Source: Fibrobacterales bacterium
GTDB taxonomy: Bacteria; Fibrobacterota; Fibrobacteria; Fibrobacterales; Fibrobacteraceae
Length of the DNA stretch: 25,105 nucleotides
Direction of reading: 5' to 3'
NCBI GenBank assembly: GCA_025997455.1
Contig: BNUP01000020.1
Coordinates: 1 to 25,105 of the forward strand
This document shows, piece by piece, positions 1 to 6,775 of the stretch. The position numbers were made by a program, and so were the translations under genes. The notes beneath the pieces were generated by a model that had not been told where the DNA came from, searched no databases, and worked only from the letters and a program-made list of their open reading frames with translations. Within the stretch, counting starts at the first letter, position 1. Every line of letters begins with the position of its first letter.

Positions 1-842
1 CAAATTTTTCCGCACTTGCAGACCATACTTTGAATTTAATACTTGGCTTACTCGCTCCGCTTTTAATATTTCTTATGGTTTGGGGATTGCTTGGAAACAT
101 TGCTCAGGTGGGTTGGCATTTTTCACTTGAACCGCTTAGACCCAAGTTCGCATCCATATTTTCGCTTAACGGTTTGAAACAGATTTTTGGGAAAAATGCG
201 TGGATAGAACTTTTTAAAGGCATTTTGAAAATGTCAATTGTGGGTTTTATTTCCTACTTGGTTATAAAGGAGCATTACGAGGATGTTTTGTATTTCGCAG
301 ATATGCAAATCGGTGTATTCTGTGCGTATATGATAGATATTTTGGTGGAGATGTTGAAGGATATTATCATCTTTCTGTTGCTTTTGGGCATTGTAGATTT
401 GATTTACCAAAAACGAAAAACTTTTAACGATTTGAAAATGTCAAAACACGATGTGAAAGATGAACATAAAAACTCGGAAGGCGACCCAAAGGTGCTTTCG
501 GCACGAAAACAGGCGATGTATAAAATGCATAGACAGTTTATGATGAAGGAAGTGCCCACCGCAACGGTTGTTATTACGAACCCTACTCATTTGGCGATTG
601 CGTTAAAATACGAACGAGGAAAAGACCAAGTTCCGCTTGTGGTTGCAAAAGGTGCAGATAAGTTGGCACAAAAAATTCGCGAACTCGCAACGCAAAATAA
701 TGTGCCGATAGTTGAAAATAAACCTCTCGCGCGGGCTATGTATGATGTTATAGAGGTTGGCGATCCTTTGCCTGCGGAATTTTTCAGTGCTGTTGCAGAG
801 GTGCTGGCAGTGGTGTTTAAGCAGAAAGGCGAGGCGGCTTGA
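1..842 (+). CDS. flhB: FlhB-family export-gate protein, 3' part
   Basis: FlhB is the membrane component of the flagellar type III export gate; self-cleavage of its cytoplasmic domain switches export from rod/hook to filament substrates. The reading frame is open from the window edge (first full codon at base 3), so the N-terminus is cut off; about 280 residues remain of a family usually near 350. Visible are hydrophobic membrane segments, then the linker with KDEHKNSEGDP, then the cytoplasmic domain with the autocleavage motif NPTH at bases 579-590, followed by the conserved VPIVENKPLARAMYD stretch. The family call is secure. A virulence-type T3SS homologue (YscU-like) is possible, but overall similarity is closer to FlhB. 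It ends with TGA at 840-842, directly against a structured repeat that may act as its terminator. No other flagellar gene is in the window. Confidence 0.9.
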   Translation, partial: NFSALADHTLNLILGLLAPLLIFLMVWGLLGNIAQVGWHFSLEPLRPKFASIFSLNGLKQIFGKNAWIELFKGILKMSIVGFISYLVIKEHYEDVLYFADMQIGVFCAYMIDILVEMLKDIIIFLLLLGIVDLIYQKRKTFNDLKMSKHDVKDEHKNSEGDPKVLSARKQAMYKMHRQFMMKEVPTATVVITNPTHLAIALKYERGKDQVPLVVAKGADKLAQKIRELATQNNVPIVENKPLARAMYDVIEVGDPLPAEFFSAVAEVLAVVFKQKGEAA

Positions 843-995
843 TATAATAATCTCTGAAAAACTCCACAAAACTGTATCTCACAAAAAAGGAGTTTTTAAG
901 AGACGACGGCAACCACTTAAGTTTGCATAAAAATATAGATTGCCCGTGTCGCTTAGTAGGCGCTGACGACCTCTTAACGAGTTCTTCTGCACCTA
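843..995 (+). repeat. 155-bp structured repeat, copy C, filling the flhB-xer gap
   Basis: This stretch aligns over its whole length with the two copies at 4199-4516 (read on the minus strand), at roughly three-quarters identity by eye. It begins right after the flhB stop and ends at the stop codon of the convergent recombinase gene. Arms 852-865 and 889-902 pair as a 14-bp hairpin with one mismatch. Relative to the other copies two stem pairs have changed on both sides (A-T to T-A, G-C to A-T), which suggests the fold is conserved. The outer stem AAAAACTCC/GGAGTTTTT could work as a bidirectional terminator for the two converging genes. The reading frame that is open in the other copies is broken here. 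Confidence 0.8.
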
Positions 996-1865
996 CTAAA
1001 AACTTCTTTCCCTAGGATGAAATGCACGGTGTTCTTCTTTGAGGTAGGCATTATCTAAGTGTGTGTAAATTTGTGTGGTTGAAATATTGGAATGTCCGAG
1101 CAGTTCCTGCAAAATGCGCAAGTCCATTCCGCCTGCGAGACAATGCGTTGCAAACGAATGACGAAATGAGTGGGGACTAATTGATTCTCTGCCCAAAAAT
1201 GCAGTGCGGGTTTGAATTACCATCCACGCACCAACACGACTCAATTTTTTACCGTGAAAGTTCAAAATTACAGTATCGGTTCGCGGTTTAAATTTTTGTC
1301 TCCATTCAAATAACCACATTTTTATATTTTCTGCCGCCTTAACACCAAGCGGAACAAGCCGCTGTTTGTTGCCCTTACCCACAGGCGTTATCCAACCCTT
1401 GTCCAAATCTATGTGCTCTAATTTTAGAGATACCGCCTCAGATATTCGCAATCCCGTGCTGTATAGAAGTTCCACAAGTGCTAGGTCGCGAACGCCGAAT
1501 TTATCGTTTGTATTTATATTTGCAAAAACTTCATTCACCTCATCTATTGAGAGAACCTGCGGAAGGTATCTTTCTAGTTGCGGAGCAGTAAAGAGATTTT
1601 CGGGCGGGAAATCGAGTTGATTTTGCTCCTCCAAGTATTTTAGAAATCCGCGCAGGGAGGATATATGTCGAGCAAGCGATGAGGGTTTGTAATTAAATGC
1701 TTGGGCACGGTCTGCGAGAAATACATCTATGGTTTCAACGGAGAGTTTTTCAATTTCACAGAGAGGTTTAAGGTCGGCTTTGTAATTTTTTATGGTTTCT
1801 TTTGAAAGATTTTTTTCAATGCCTATATAGCGGAGGTAATCTTTTAAGTTTTGGTCAAGGAGCAT
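996..1865 (-). CDS. Xer-type tyrosine recombinase
   Basis: Site-specific recombinase of the XerC/XerD group, which resolves chromosome dimers at dif with FtsK. The 289-residue length is typical. The N-terminal SAM-like core-binding domain covers about residues 1-95, and the catalytic domain follows. The full catalytic set is visible: R140 in STGLRISEA, K164/K167 in GKGNKQRLVPL, H232 and R235 in PHSFRHSFATH, H258 in LLGHSNIS, and Y267 in QIYTH. The start at 1865 is preceded by TAAATT and a 6-nt gap, as in the other first genes here, with no Shine-Dalgarno sequence. It is a single gene, convergent with flhB. I cannot tell XerC from XerD from sequence alone. No integrase-specific extension or att-like repeat next to it suggests a mobile-element integrase, so a housekeeping role is more likely. 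Confidence 0.9.
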   Translation of the reverse strand: MLLDQNLKDYLRYIGIEKNLSKETIKNYKADLKPLCEIEKLSVETIDVFLADRAQAFNYKPSSLARHISSLRGFLKYLEEQNQLDFPPENLFTAPQLERYLPQVLSIDEVNEVFANINTNDKFGVRDLALVELLYSTGLRISEAVSLKLEHIDLDKGWITPVGKGNKQRLVPLGVKAAENIKMWLFEWRQKFKPRTDTVILNFHGKKLSRVGAWMVIQTRTAFLGRESISPHSFRHSFATHCLAGGMDLRILQELLGHSNISTTQIYTHLDNAYLKEEHRAFHPRERSF

Positions 1866-1879
1866 TGGCGGAATTTACA
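1866..1879 (-). promoter_or_regulatory. Predicted leaderless -10 element of the xer gene
   Basis: On the minus strand TGTAAATT is followed by CCGCCA and then ATG. The hexamer TAAATT (1872-1877) ends 6 nt before the start codon, the spacing shared by most first genes in the window. Confidence 0.5.
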
Positions 1880-1947
1880 AAATTTTTAACTCTTTTTTGG
1901 TGCGTTATAATTTATCTGATAGTCAATCCAAAGAATGCAATGATAAA

Positions 1948-2493
1948 TCAAAACTCCGAAAAAAATTCAGGTCTGTGAAAATCCGGTTTCTCGGTTTTTA
2001 TGGGAAATGCAGATAAATAGTGTGGTTCTTGGGCGTTGTCGGCGCATTTGTAGATATTGCCGCGAATGGGGAAAGCACGGAGGTCGTCCCATTTGGCGTG
2101 CAATAAAGCGAAAGGAATTTTGACGAAAAGAAACCAGCGCACGGTTGTGCCTTCAAAAAGAATTTCGCTTGCATTTCGTTCAATTTGCAAATATTCCGCA
2201 TTTGTGAGTTCCGTTCTATTTTGACGATCTTTGCCTCGTGCCGAGTAGCAGACGCCTTTTGAATTAAACTCAAAATTTACATAATCCCCGCTACCGTCTA
2301 ACATCTCCAAAAAAACTTCAACACAACTGTCTTGCCACACAAATTCTCCGTCGCACTCTTTATTTTGGCAAAAGCATTTTTGCGGTTCTTGAACAGCGAA
2401 CGATACCTGTAAAAATTGCTCCGCAACTTCAACGATTGCCTTAACGGAAACCTCACTCGTGCTATTCCAAAGCGGTGATAAAACAATTGACAT
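1948..2493 (-). CDS. CBM9-like carbohydrate-binding domain protein
   Basis: A 181-residue protein consisting of essentially one beta-sandwich domain of the carbohydrate-binding family 9-like type. Family hallmarks visible are WQDSCVEVFLEM followed by YVNFEFNSKGVC in the first half and, near the C-terminus, the very characteristic EPHYLSAFPIKTEKPDFHRPEFF. No signal peptide or membrane segment is apparent, so it is predicted cytoplasmic unless exported in an unusual way. The ligand is unknown; relatives are often annotated only as CBM9-like. It starts 1 nt after the stop of the ABC-class ATPase gene, with GAGGA about 12 nt upstream of ATG, so it is the last gene of a three-gene operon. An alternative reading is a sugar-sensing or metabolic accessory protein rather than a fibre-binding one. 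Confidence 0.75.
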   Translation of the reverse strand: MSIVLSPLWNSTSEVSVKAIVEVAEQFLQVSFAVQEPQKCFCQNKECDGEFVWQDSCVEVFLEMLDGSGDYVNFEFNSKGVCYSARGKDRQNRTELTNAEYLQIERNASEILFEGTTVRWFLFVKIPFALLHAKWDDLRAFPIRGNIYKCADNAQEPHYLSAFPIKTEKPDFHRPEFFSEF

Positions 2494-2494
2494 T

Positions 2495-4174
2495 TTATTT
2501 ATAGTATTCCTCGCTGTTAATTCTCAAAAACGCCGCACCCACTTCCATAATTCTCGGCAGAGCGAGATCGAATGTTTCTTCTGCTGGAAGTGATTTGCAA
2601 AGAGAATTTAACACTTCATAAAGAGATTTATTTTCAACGACTTCCGAGTTATAATTCAAAAGGGAATGCAATAAAAATGCTATACCTCTCTGCAATTCCA
2701 AATTGCAATAAGTCGGGAATTTCCGCAGATCAATTTTCAATTGACCTATGGAAATTTGCCCCGCATTTACACGAATTTTCACATTTTTTTCAATAGTCGA
2801 AGTCGGTTTTAAGGCTATTTTGAGACTTACCCAATAATCAGGATTTATATTCCGCATAGGCATTTTCTCAGGCACCACATTCGGTTCAACTACACAGTCC
2901 GAAATTTGCCGCGCCCTTTCGGTTAAGCACTCCGCTTTGTATTCCGTAAATGCGATTACCGTATCGGCAAGAGCCAAATAATCACCGCACGCACCCACAA
3001 CAATTATAAAATTTAACCCGCTTGCGGAAAACTCTCGAATTTTGTCGGTCAAGGGGATAAGAGGTTCGTTTTTTGCATTTATAAGTTCTCTCATTCTCAA
3101 ATCGCGAATCAAAAAATTTACCGCAGAGGCATCTTCATCTATCAGCAGAGTTTTTGTACCGAGTTCAACAGCCTCTAATAAATTTGCGGCTTGGCTCGTT
3201 GCGCCCGATGCATTTTTTGTGGAGAAATTTTCAGTACTCTTTTGAAAAGGTAATTGCCGAACCAATGCGGAAATGCTTGTGCCGTTCACTACTCTGCCCT
3301 CTTCCGTTTTTATGGGAGTAGCGGTTTCATCAACAACGACAAACTCCCTGCCATCTCCGGGAATGTGTGCATAAACAGCCTCTTCGAGTGCGTGTAAAAG
3401 CGTAGATTTTCCGTGAAAACCGCCGCCTGCGATAACAGTTATTCCCCGCGGAATGCCCATTCCTGTAATATTCCCCTCTCCTTTTTCAACTCCCCCCTCT
3501 CCCTTATTCAAACAATGCCGCAATTTCAACTCAACTTCCAACTCTTTGGGAGACTCAAAAATCACTGCATTTTCTAACGGAGATTCGCTCGTTCCCGAAG
3601 CCCGCGGCAACACTGCACCGTTTGGAACAAACGCAACCAATCCCAAATTTTTCAACTGCGATTGCAGGTAATTTCTATTCTCATAACATTCAATATGCGC
3701 GAGCAACTTTTCCTTATTCAAGTTATTAAAATACATCGCAGTGGTCACATAGTCGGCAAGAGTTCCCACCAAAAGTTGCGATGCCGCCTCACCGTCGATG
3801 CGCCGACTTTCTCCCGGCAAATTAACGCTTGCGAGTAAAGAGACAAGTCCGTTTTCAATGCAAAGTGAATTTCGCACCATAATTTGAGAGTGGGGAACAA
3901 CTATACCGACTCCGACACAATTACTAAATCCTCTCAACAAAAAATCGGAAAGTGCAATTGCCTTCTCTTCCGTTTTATACAAATCTTCCTCAAAGCCCAA
4001 CTCCGCCAATTTCGCCGTTAATTTTACCCTTGAAGGCTGTGCGTGCGGGTCGCCCTGAATATGCGTAAATTTCAGCGTGAAGTCTCCGAAGTTCCAATAT
4101 TGCCCCTGCAAACTTTTATAAACGCCGTAGGGCTTGCCGTTCATTTTCAATAATCTATTGTGTAATTCTCTCAT
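2495..4174 (-). CDS. ABC-class predicted ATPase (PF09818-like)
   Basis: A soluble ATPase of 559 residues resembling the family called predicted ATPase of the ABC class, whose cellular role is not established. The N-terminal half is family-specific. The nucleotide-binding part has Walker A AGGGFHGKST (about 249-258), a signature-like segment NASGATSQAAN (321-331), Walker B LLIDEDAS (343-350) and the following IRDLRMREL. No transmembrane segment is present, so it is not a transporter subunit in itself. Its ATG overlaps the stop of the upstream gene by one base (TAATG), indicating translational coupling, and the CBM9-like gene follows after 1 nt. A glycine/glutamate-rich low-complexity stretch just before the Walker A region (bases 3471-3510) looks like an in-frame insertion. 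Confidence 0.85.
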   Translation of the reverse strand: MRELHNRLLKMNGKPYGVYKSLQGQYWNFGDFTLKFTHIQGDPHAQPSRVKLTAKLAELGFEEDLYKTEEKAIALSDFLLRGFSNCVGVGIVVPHSQIMVRNSLCIENGLVSLLASVNLPGESRRIDGEAASQLLVGTLADYVTTAMYFNNLNKEKLLAHIECYENRNYLQSQLKNLGLVAFVPNGAVLPRASGTSESPLENAVIFESPKELEVELKLRHCLNKGEGGVEKGEGNITGMGIPRGITVIAGGGFHGKSTLLHALEEAVYAHIPGDGREFVVVDETATPIKTEEGRVVNGTSISALVRQLPFQKSTENFSTKNASGATSQAANLLEAVELGTKTLLIDEDASAVNFLIRDLRMRELINAKNEPLIPLTDKIREFSASGLNFIIVVGACGDYLALADTVIAFTEYKAECLTERARQISDCVVEPNVVPEKMPMRNINPDYWVSLKIALKPTSTIEKNVKIRVNAGQISIGQLKIDLRKFPTYCNLELQRGIAFLLHSLLNYNSEVVENKSLYEVLNSLCKSLPAEETFDLALPRIMEVGAAFLRINSEEYYK

Positions 4175-4953
4175 TAAAATTCCGATTTGGGTTTGGTTAT
4201 AGCAGGCTCTGAAGAACTCGTTAAGAGGTCATCAGAGCCTGCCGAGCGACACGGGCAAGCCGTATTTTTATGCAAATTTAAGTGGCTTGTCGTCGTTTCA
4301 GAAGAACTCTTTGTCTTATGAAATAAAGTTTTGGGAAGTTCTTCTGAGATTACCATAGCAGGATCTGAAGAACTCGTTAAGAGGTCGTCAGAGCCTGCCG
4401 AGCGACACGGGCAAGTCGTAGTATTTTTATGCAAATTTAAGTGGCTTGCCGTCGTCTCAGAAGAACTCTTCGCCTTATGAAATAAAGTTTTGGAAAGTTC
4501 TTCTGAGATTACCATAGTTGGAGTTTGTAAGGCGCTTTCAACAATAGGCACAATATCCTGCGTCATCCTTTCTATGCAACTGATCTGCCGAAAAATTGAC
4601 AATTTTCTAAAAGCATCCGCGTTCTGTTCTATCCATTTGATTATCATTGCCCGTCTTTCCGTTTGGTCGAATTCGCCCATATTTTCCGCTAAAAAATTCT
4701 CGGCTAATTTTGTTTGCCTCTGCATATAAGCCTGCATATTGAACATTGTATTCTTGTTCAGCACATACATTTTCAACACAAACACAAAATCGACATCGCC
4801 AAAATCGCCGCGAAACTTCTGTGCAAACGCACGCACGCCCTCAATATTTTTTAACAAATATCCTATGCAAAAAGTTTTCATAATCTCCCAGTCTTCAACC
4901 GTAAATCCGGAATCCAAGTGTTCGGGAATATGAAAATAAGAAATTTTATTCAC
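4174..4953 (-). CDS. Unknown protein with repeat-derived C-terminus
   Basis: I do not recognise a family. With the GTG at 4953 the product is 259 residues. The first ~145 residues look like a compact mostly helical domain (MNKISYFHIPEHLD at the start, then QRQTKLAENFLAENMGEFD and ERRAMIIKWIEQNADAF). The last ~110 residues are two near-identical 52-54-residue units beginning MVISEELxKTLFHK and containing HLNLHKNT and CPCRSAGSDDLL; these are translations of a dispersed DNA repeat and probably not an evolved protein domain. The start was chosen because TTTCTACATT lies 6 nt before this GTG, exactly as at other first genes; further upstream the frame runs through G-rich heptamer repeats. It is first gene of the operon with the ABC-class ATPase and CBM9-like genes, overlapping the ATPase start by one base. 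Confidence 0.65.
   Translation of the reverse strand: MNKISYFHIPEHLDSGFTVEDWEIMKTFCIGYLLKNIEGVRAFAQKFRGDFGDVDFVFVLKMYVLNKNTMFNMQAYMQRQTKLAENFLAENMGEFDQTERRAMIIKWIEQNADAFRKLSIFRQISCIERMTQDIVPIVESALQTPTMVISEELSKTLFHKAKSSSETTASHLNLHKNTTTCPCRSAGSDDLLTSSSDPAMVISEELPKTLFHKTKSSSETTTSHLNLHKNTACPCRSAGSDDLLTSSSEPAITKPKSEF
4199..4354 (-). repeat. 155-bp structured repeat, copy B (inside CDS)
   Basis: Direct tandem neighbour of copy A, 156 bp long. It is in frame with the host gene and free of stops. Arms 4298-4308 and 4337-4347 (TCAGAAGAACT / AGTTCTTCTGA) are a perfect 11-bp inverted repeat. Confidence 0.85.
4355..4516 (-). repeat. 155-bp structured repeat, copy A (inside CDS)
   Basis: About 162 bp, nearly identical to copy B with a 6-bp difference that keeps the frame. 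Arms 4456-4467 and 4496-4507 (CTCAGAAGAACT / AGTTCTTCTGAG) form a perfect 12-bp stem. Copies A and B together make up the C-terminal third of the host protein. Confidence 0.85.
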
Positions 4954-4969
4954 GGGGAAAATGTAGAAA
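4954..4969 (-). promoter_or_regulatory. Predicted leaderless promoter of the unknown gene
   Basis: On the minus strand TTTCTACATTTTCCCCGTG places the hexamer TACATT (4960-4965) 6 nt before the GTG start. No Shine-Dalgarno sequence is present. Confidence 0.55.
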
Positions 4970-4972
4970 GTT

Positions 4973-5002
4973 GGGGTATAGGGTGTGGGGTGTGGGGTGT
5001 GG
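4973..5002 (+). repeat. G-rich heptamer array with G-quadruplex potential
   Basis: The plus strand reads as heptamers GGTATAG, GGTGTGG, GGTGTGG, GGTGTGG. It has four runs of three or more G separated by 3-4-nt loops, a canonical potential quadruplex. It sits immediately upstream of the predicted promoter of the 4174-4953 gene. Confidence 0.75.
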
Positions 5003-5040
5003 AGAACTCGGCGGTGCAAGGGGGGGGGGAAGGATTGTCA

Positions 5041-5061
5041 TTATCGGGCACGACCCGATAA
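5041..5061. repeat. Perfect hairpin, 8-bp stem
   Basis: TTATCGGG and CCCGATAA flank a 5-nt loop. There is no T-tract, so it is not a classical intrinsic terminator. Confidence 0.6.
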
Positions 5062-5125
5062 CCCAAGAAATGCACTTATCATTGCACATATTGGATTTGC
5101 TTGCATTCAAAACACAAGTCGAATC

Positions 5126-5178
5126 GCCGCAGTCGCCTATCGGCTTGGTGTCCCGTGTCGGGGCACGAGTATGACAAC
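5126..5178 (+). repeat. Dispersed repeat, 53 bp
   Basis: It begins GCCGCAGTCGCCTATCGGCT and ends ATGACAA. The first half recurs at 20397-20443 and, inverted, at 20212-20232. The last 23 bp (5154-5176) recur exactly in inverse at 18056-18078. A CCCG/CGGG-type stem sits in the second half. Confidence 0.7.
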
Positions 5179-5221
5179 TTCTTCCATTCTCCCCAGACCT
5201 GCACCGCCGAGGTGCCGCACC

Positions 5222-6775
5222 CTAATACGCGCTTTTCAAATAATCGGGGCAGGTGGTTTCTTTGAACAGGATCGCTGGGTTGTTTTCTGAATTCATCCAA
5301 TTCGCTAAAAACAAACAGCCTTCTTTTAGAGAGGAATTACCGCTGAAAACAGAATTACACTTGCTCACCAAGCACGATTTTGCCGCATCTCCGTTCCATC
5401 CGTTTGATTGCATACAATCATCCAGCAAACCGCCGTATTGTGCACCAAGCGTGCTTTTTGAAACTCCTATTTGACTTGAGAAGGCATCAAATGCACCAAC
5501 GCCGCCGCCCGGAATCATCAAATCAAATTGGTTTCCATCAACATCATAACCGGTGTTTGTCCCTATTACAATTAAGGTTTTCCCGTTGAGTTTGGGGCAG
5601 TTGTAAGCGTCATATTTTTCGTTGCATTTTCCCGTGAATTGAACCTGATAGCACTTTCCGCACTGGTCGCCGGGGGTTGCGGCAAAGATGTATGCGAGGT
5701 TATCATTTACTATACGGGGAGTTTGGTCAAAGCAAGTGTAGGAATTGCCTCCATCGCAAGCAGATCTTTGATTATCATCGCCGCGGGTCAATTCGGTTGT
5801 TCCGTTTGATGAACACTGTTTTGTTGCTTTGTTAGCCCAAGATGCGTATTGTTTTCCGCTCCACGAGCAACTCGCTTTGCAGGCATCCCAATATCTTGTG
5901 GCATATCCTTTTGAAACGCCTGCACCGCCTTCTGTTAAAGTGGGGAGAGTAACTCCCGCTACGGACGAGGAACTCGCCGCTGTGCTACTGCTGCTTGCTA
6001 CAACGGAACTACTGCTCGCTTTTGAAGAGGAAGATGCCGCAGAGGAGGTTCCGCCGCCACCGCCCGCACAGGTGATTTCGGTGTACCAATAAGGCACATT
6101 GCCCGCGGGAGGATTATTCTGCCAAAGCCAAGATTGAGCACAGTCTGCGGCTCTTTCGCTGTTGCAGGTGTAGCATTTATTTTCGTAAGCAAAGCAAGTT
6201 GTTGTCGGGTTTGCAGGAACCGTGCCGTTTCTGGTGATGCAGGAGCCGGTTCCGCTTGCTGCAGAACTGCTCGATTGAACCACTGCACTTGATGAGGAAA
6301 CAACCGCCGAAGAAGTTCCGCCTGCCGATGAAGAACTTTGCTTGCTTGATGAACTTGCAATGGCACTACTACTGCTCGACAAAGCGGGGCATTTATCTAC
6401 CGTAGTTCCGCTTAATGCAGAGCAGGCAGAGATTGTCGCTTTGTTGCAACTCGCTCCGAATTGAGTTTGAATTAAACATAAAATTTCATTTTCTGCAACA
6501 GATGAAGAGGAAGTATCTTCTCCGTTACCTTCGCCTATGCCGCCTGCGGAAGATGAGGAAAACGGACAAGTCTCCAAAGGAGTTCCGCCTGCCGCCAAGC
6601 ACAAGTCTTGGGAAATTGAAGTGCAACTTGTTTCCAAAACACATTGAACTTGACTTTGATTTTTGTCTCCATCATTCACTTCCAAATCGCTGTGGTTTCC
6701 GCAAGCGAAAAAGAGGATTGCCGCACATACAACGGCGAGAGACACGATGGTAAATTTTTTACCTGATTGGAACAT
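5222..6775 (-). CDS. GH45 endoglucanase lipoprotein
   Basis: Secreted cellulase cutting internal beta-1,4-glucan bonds. A lipoprotein signal is visible: lysines, a hydrophobic stretch and lipobox LFFAC with C25, so it is probably surface- or outer-membrane-anchored. Next come two copies of a short Cys-containing motif (about residues 45-71 and 100-130), a Ser-rich linker, a Cys-rich segment of unknown function (179-236), a second Ser linker, and the GH45 catalytic domain (about 284-517). The family signature is ATRYWDACKASC, with nucleophile candidate D297 in TRYWD; the acid candidate is D418 in NQFDLMIPGGGVG. Many cysteines suggest disulphides. ATG 6775 lies inside the end of the GH8 gene (17-bp overlap) behind a strong AAGGAAGG, so it is the second gene of a cellulase operon. 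Confidence 0.92.
   Translation of the reverse strand: MFQSGKKFTIVSLAVVCAAILFFACGNHSDLEVNDGDKNQSQVQCVLETSCTSISQDLCLAAGGTPLETCPFSSSSAGGIGEGNGEDTSSSSVAENEILCLIQTQFGASCNKATISACSALSGTTVDKCPALSSSSSAIASSSSKQSSSSAGGTSSAVVSSSSAVVQSSSSAASGTGSCITRNGTVPANPTTTCFAYENKCYTCNSERAADCAQSWLWQNNPPAGNVPYWYTEITCAGGGGGTSSAASSSSKASSSSVVASSSSTAASSSSVAGVTLPTLTEGGAGVSKGYATRYWDACKASCSWSGKQYASWANKATKQCSSNGTTELTRGDDNQRSACDGGNSYTCFDQTPRIVNDNLAYIFAATPGDQCGKCYQVQFTGKCNEKYDAYNCPKLNGKTLIVIGTNTGYDVDGNQFDLMIPGGGVGAFDAFSSQIGVSKSTLGAQYGGLLDDCMQSNGWNGDAAKSCLVSKCNSVFSGNSSLKEGCLFLANWMNSENNPAILFKETTCPDYLKSAY

Larger units (their letters stand above)
5007..5211. repeat. Possible 205-bp element with 12-bp terminal inverted repeats
   Basis: CTCGGCGGTGCA at 5007-5018 is repeated exactly in inverse at 5200-5211. 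The interior holds a perfect 8-bp stem hairpin and a dispersed repeat, and I see no gene. It occupies most of the gap between the unknown gene and the GH45 gene. A 15-base relative of its left end (AACTCGGCGTTGCAA) recurs at 10878-10892. No target-site duplication is obvious. Confidence 0.4.

Noticed and set aside
996..1865. Integrase of a genomic island carrying the cellulase genes
   Set aside because: The protein looks like a housekeeping Xer recombinase and no att-like direct repeats or tRNA gene were seen near it.
4973..5002. CRISPR-like array
   Set aside because: The units are 7 bp with no spacers, so it is a simple tandem repeat.
4954..5019. Start of the unknown gene at 5019
   Set aside because: The extra residues (HTPHPTPYTPTF) come from the G-rich heptamer array, and GTG 4953 fits the start-spacing rule.
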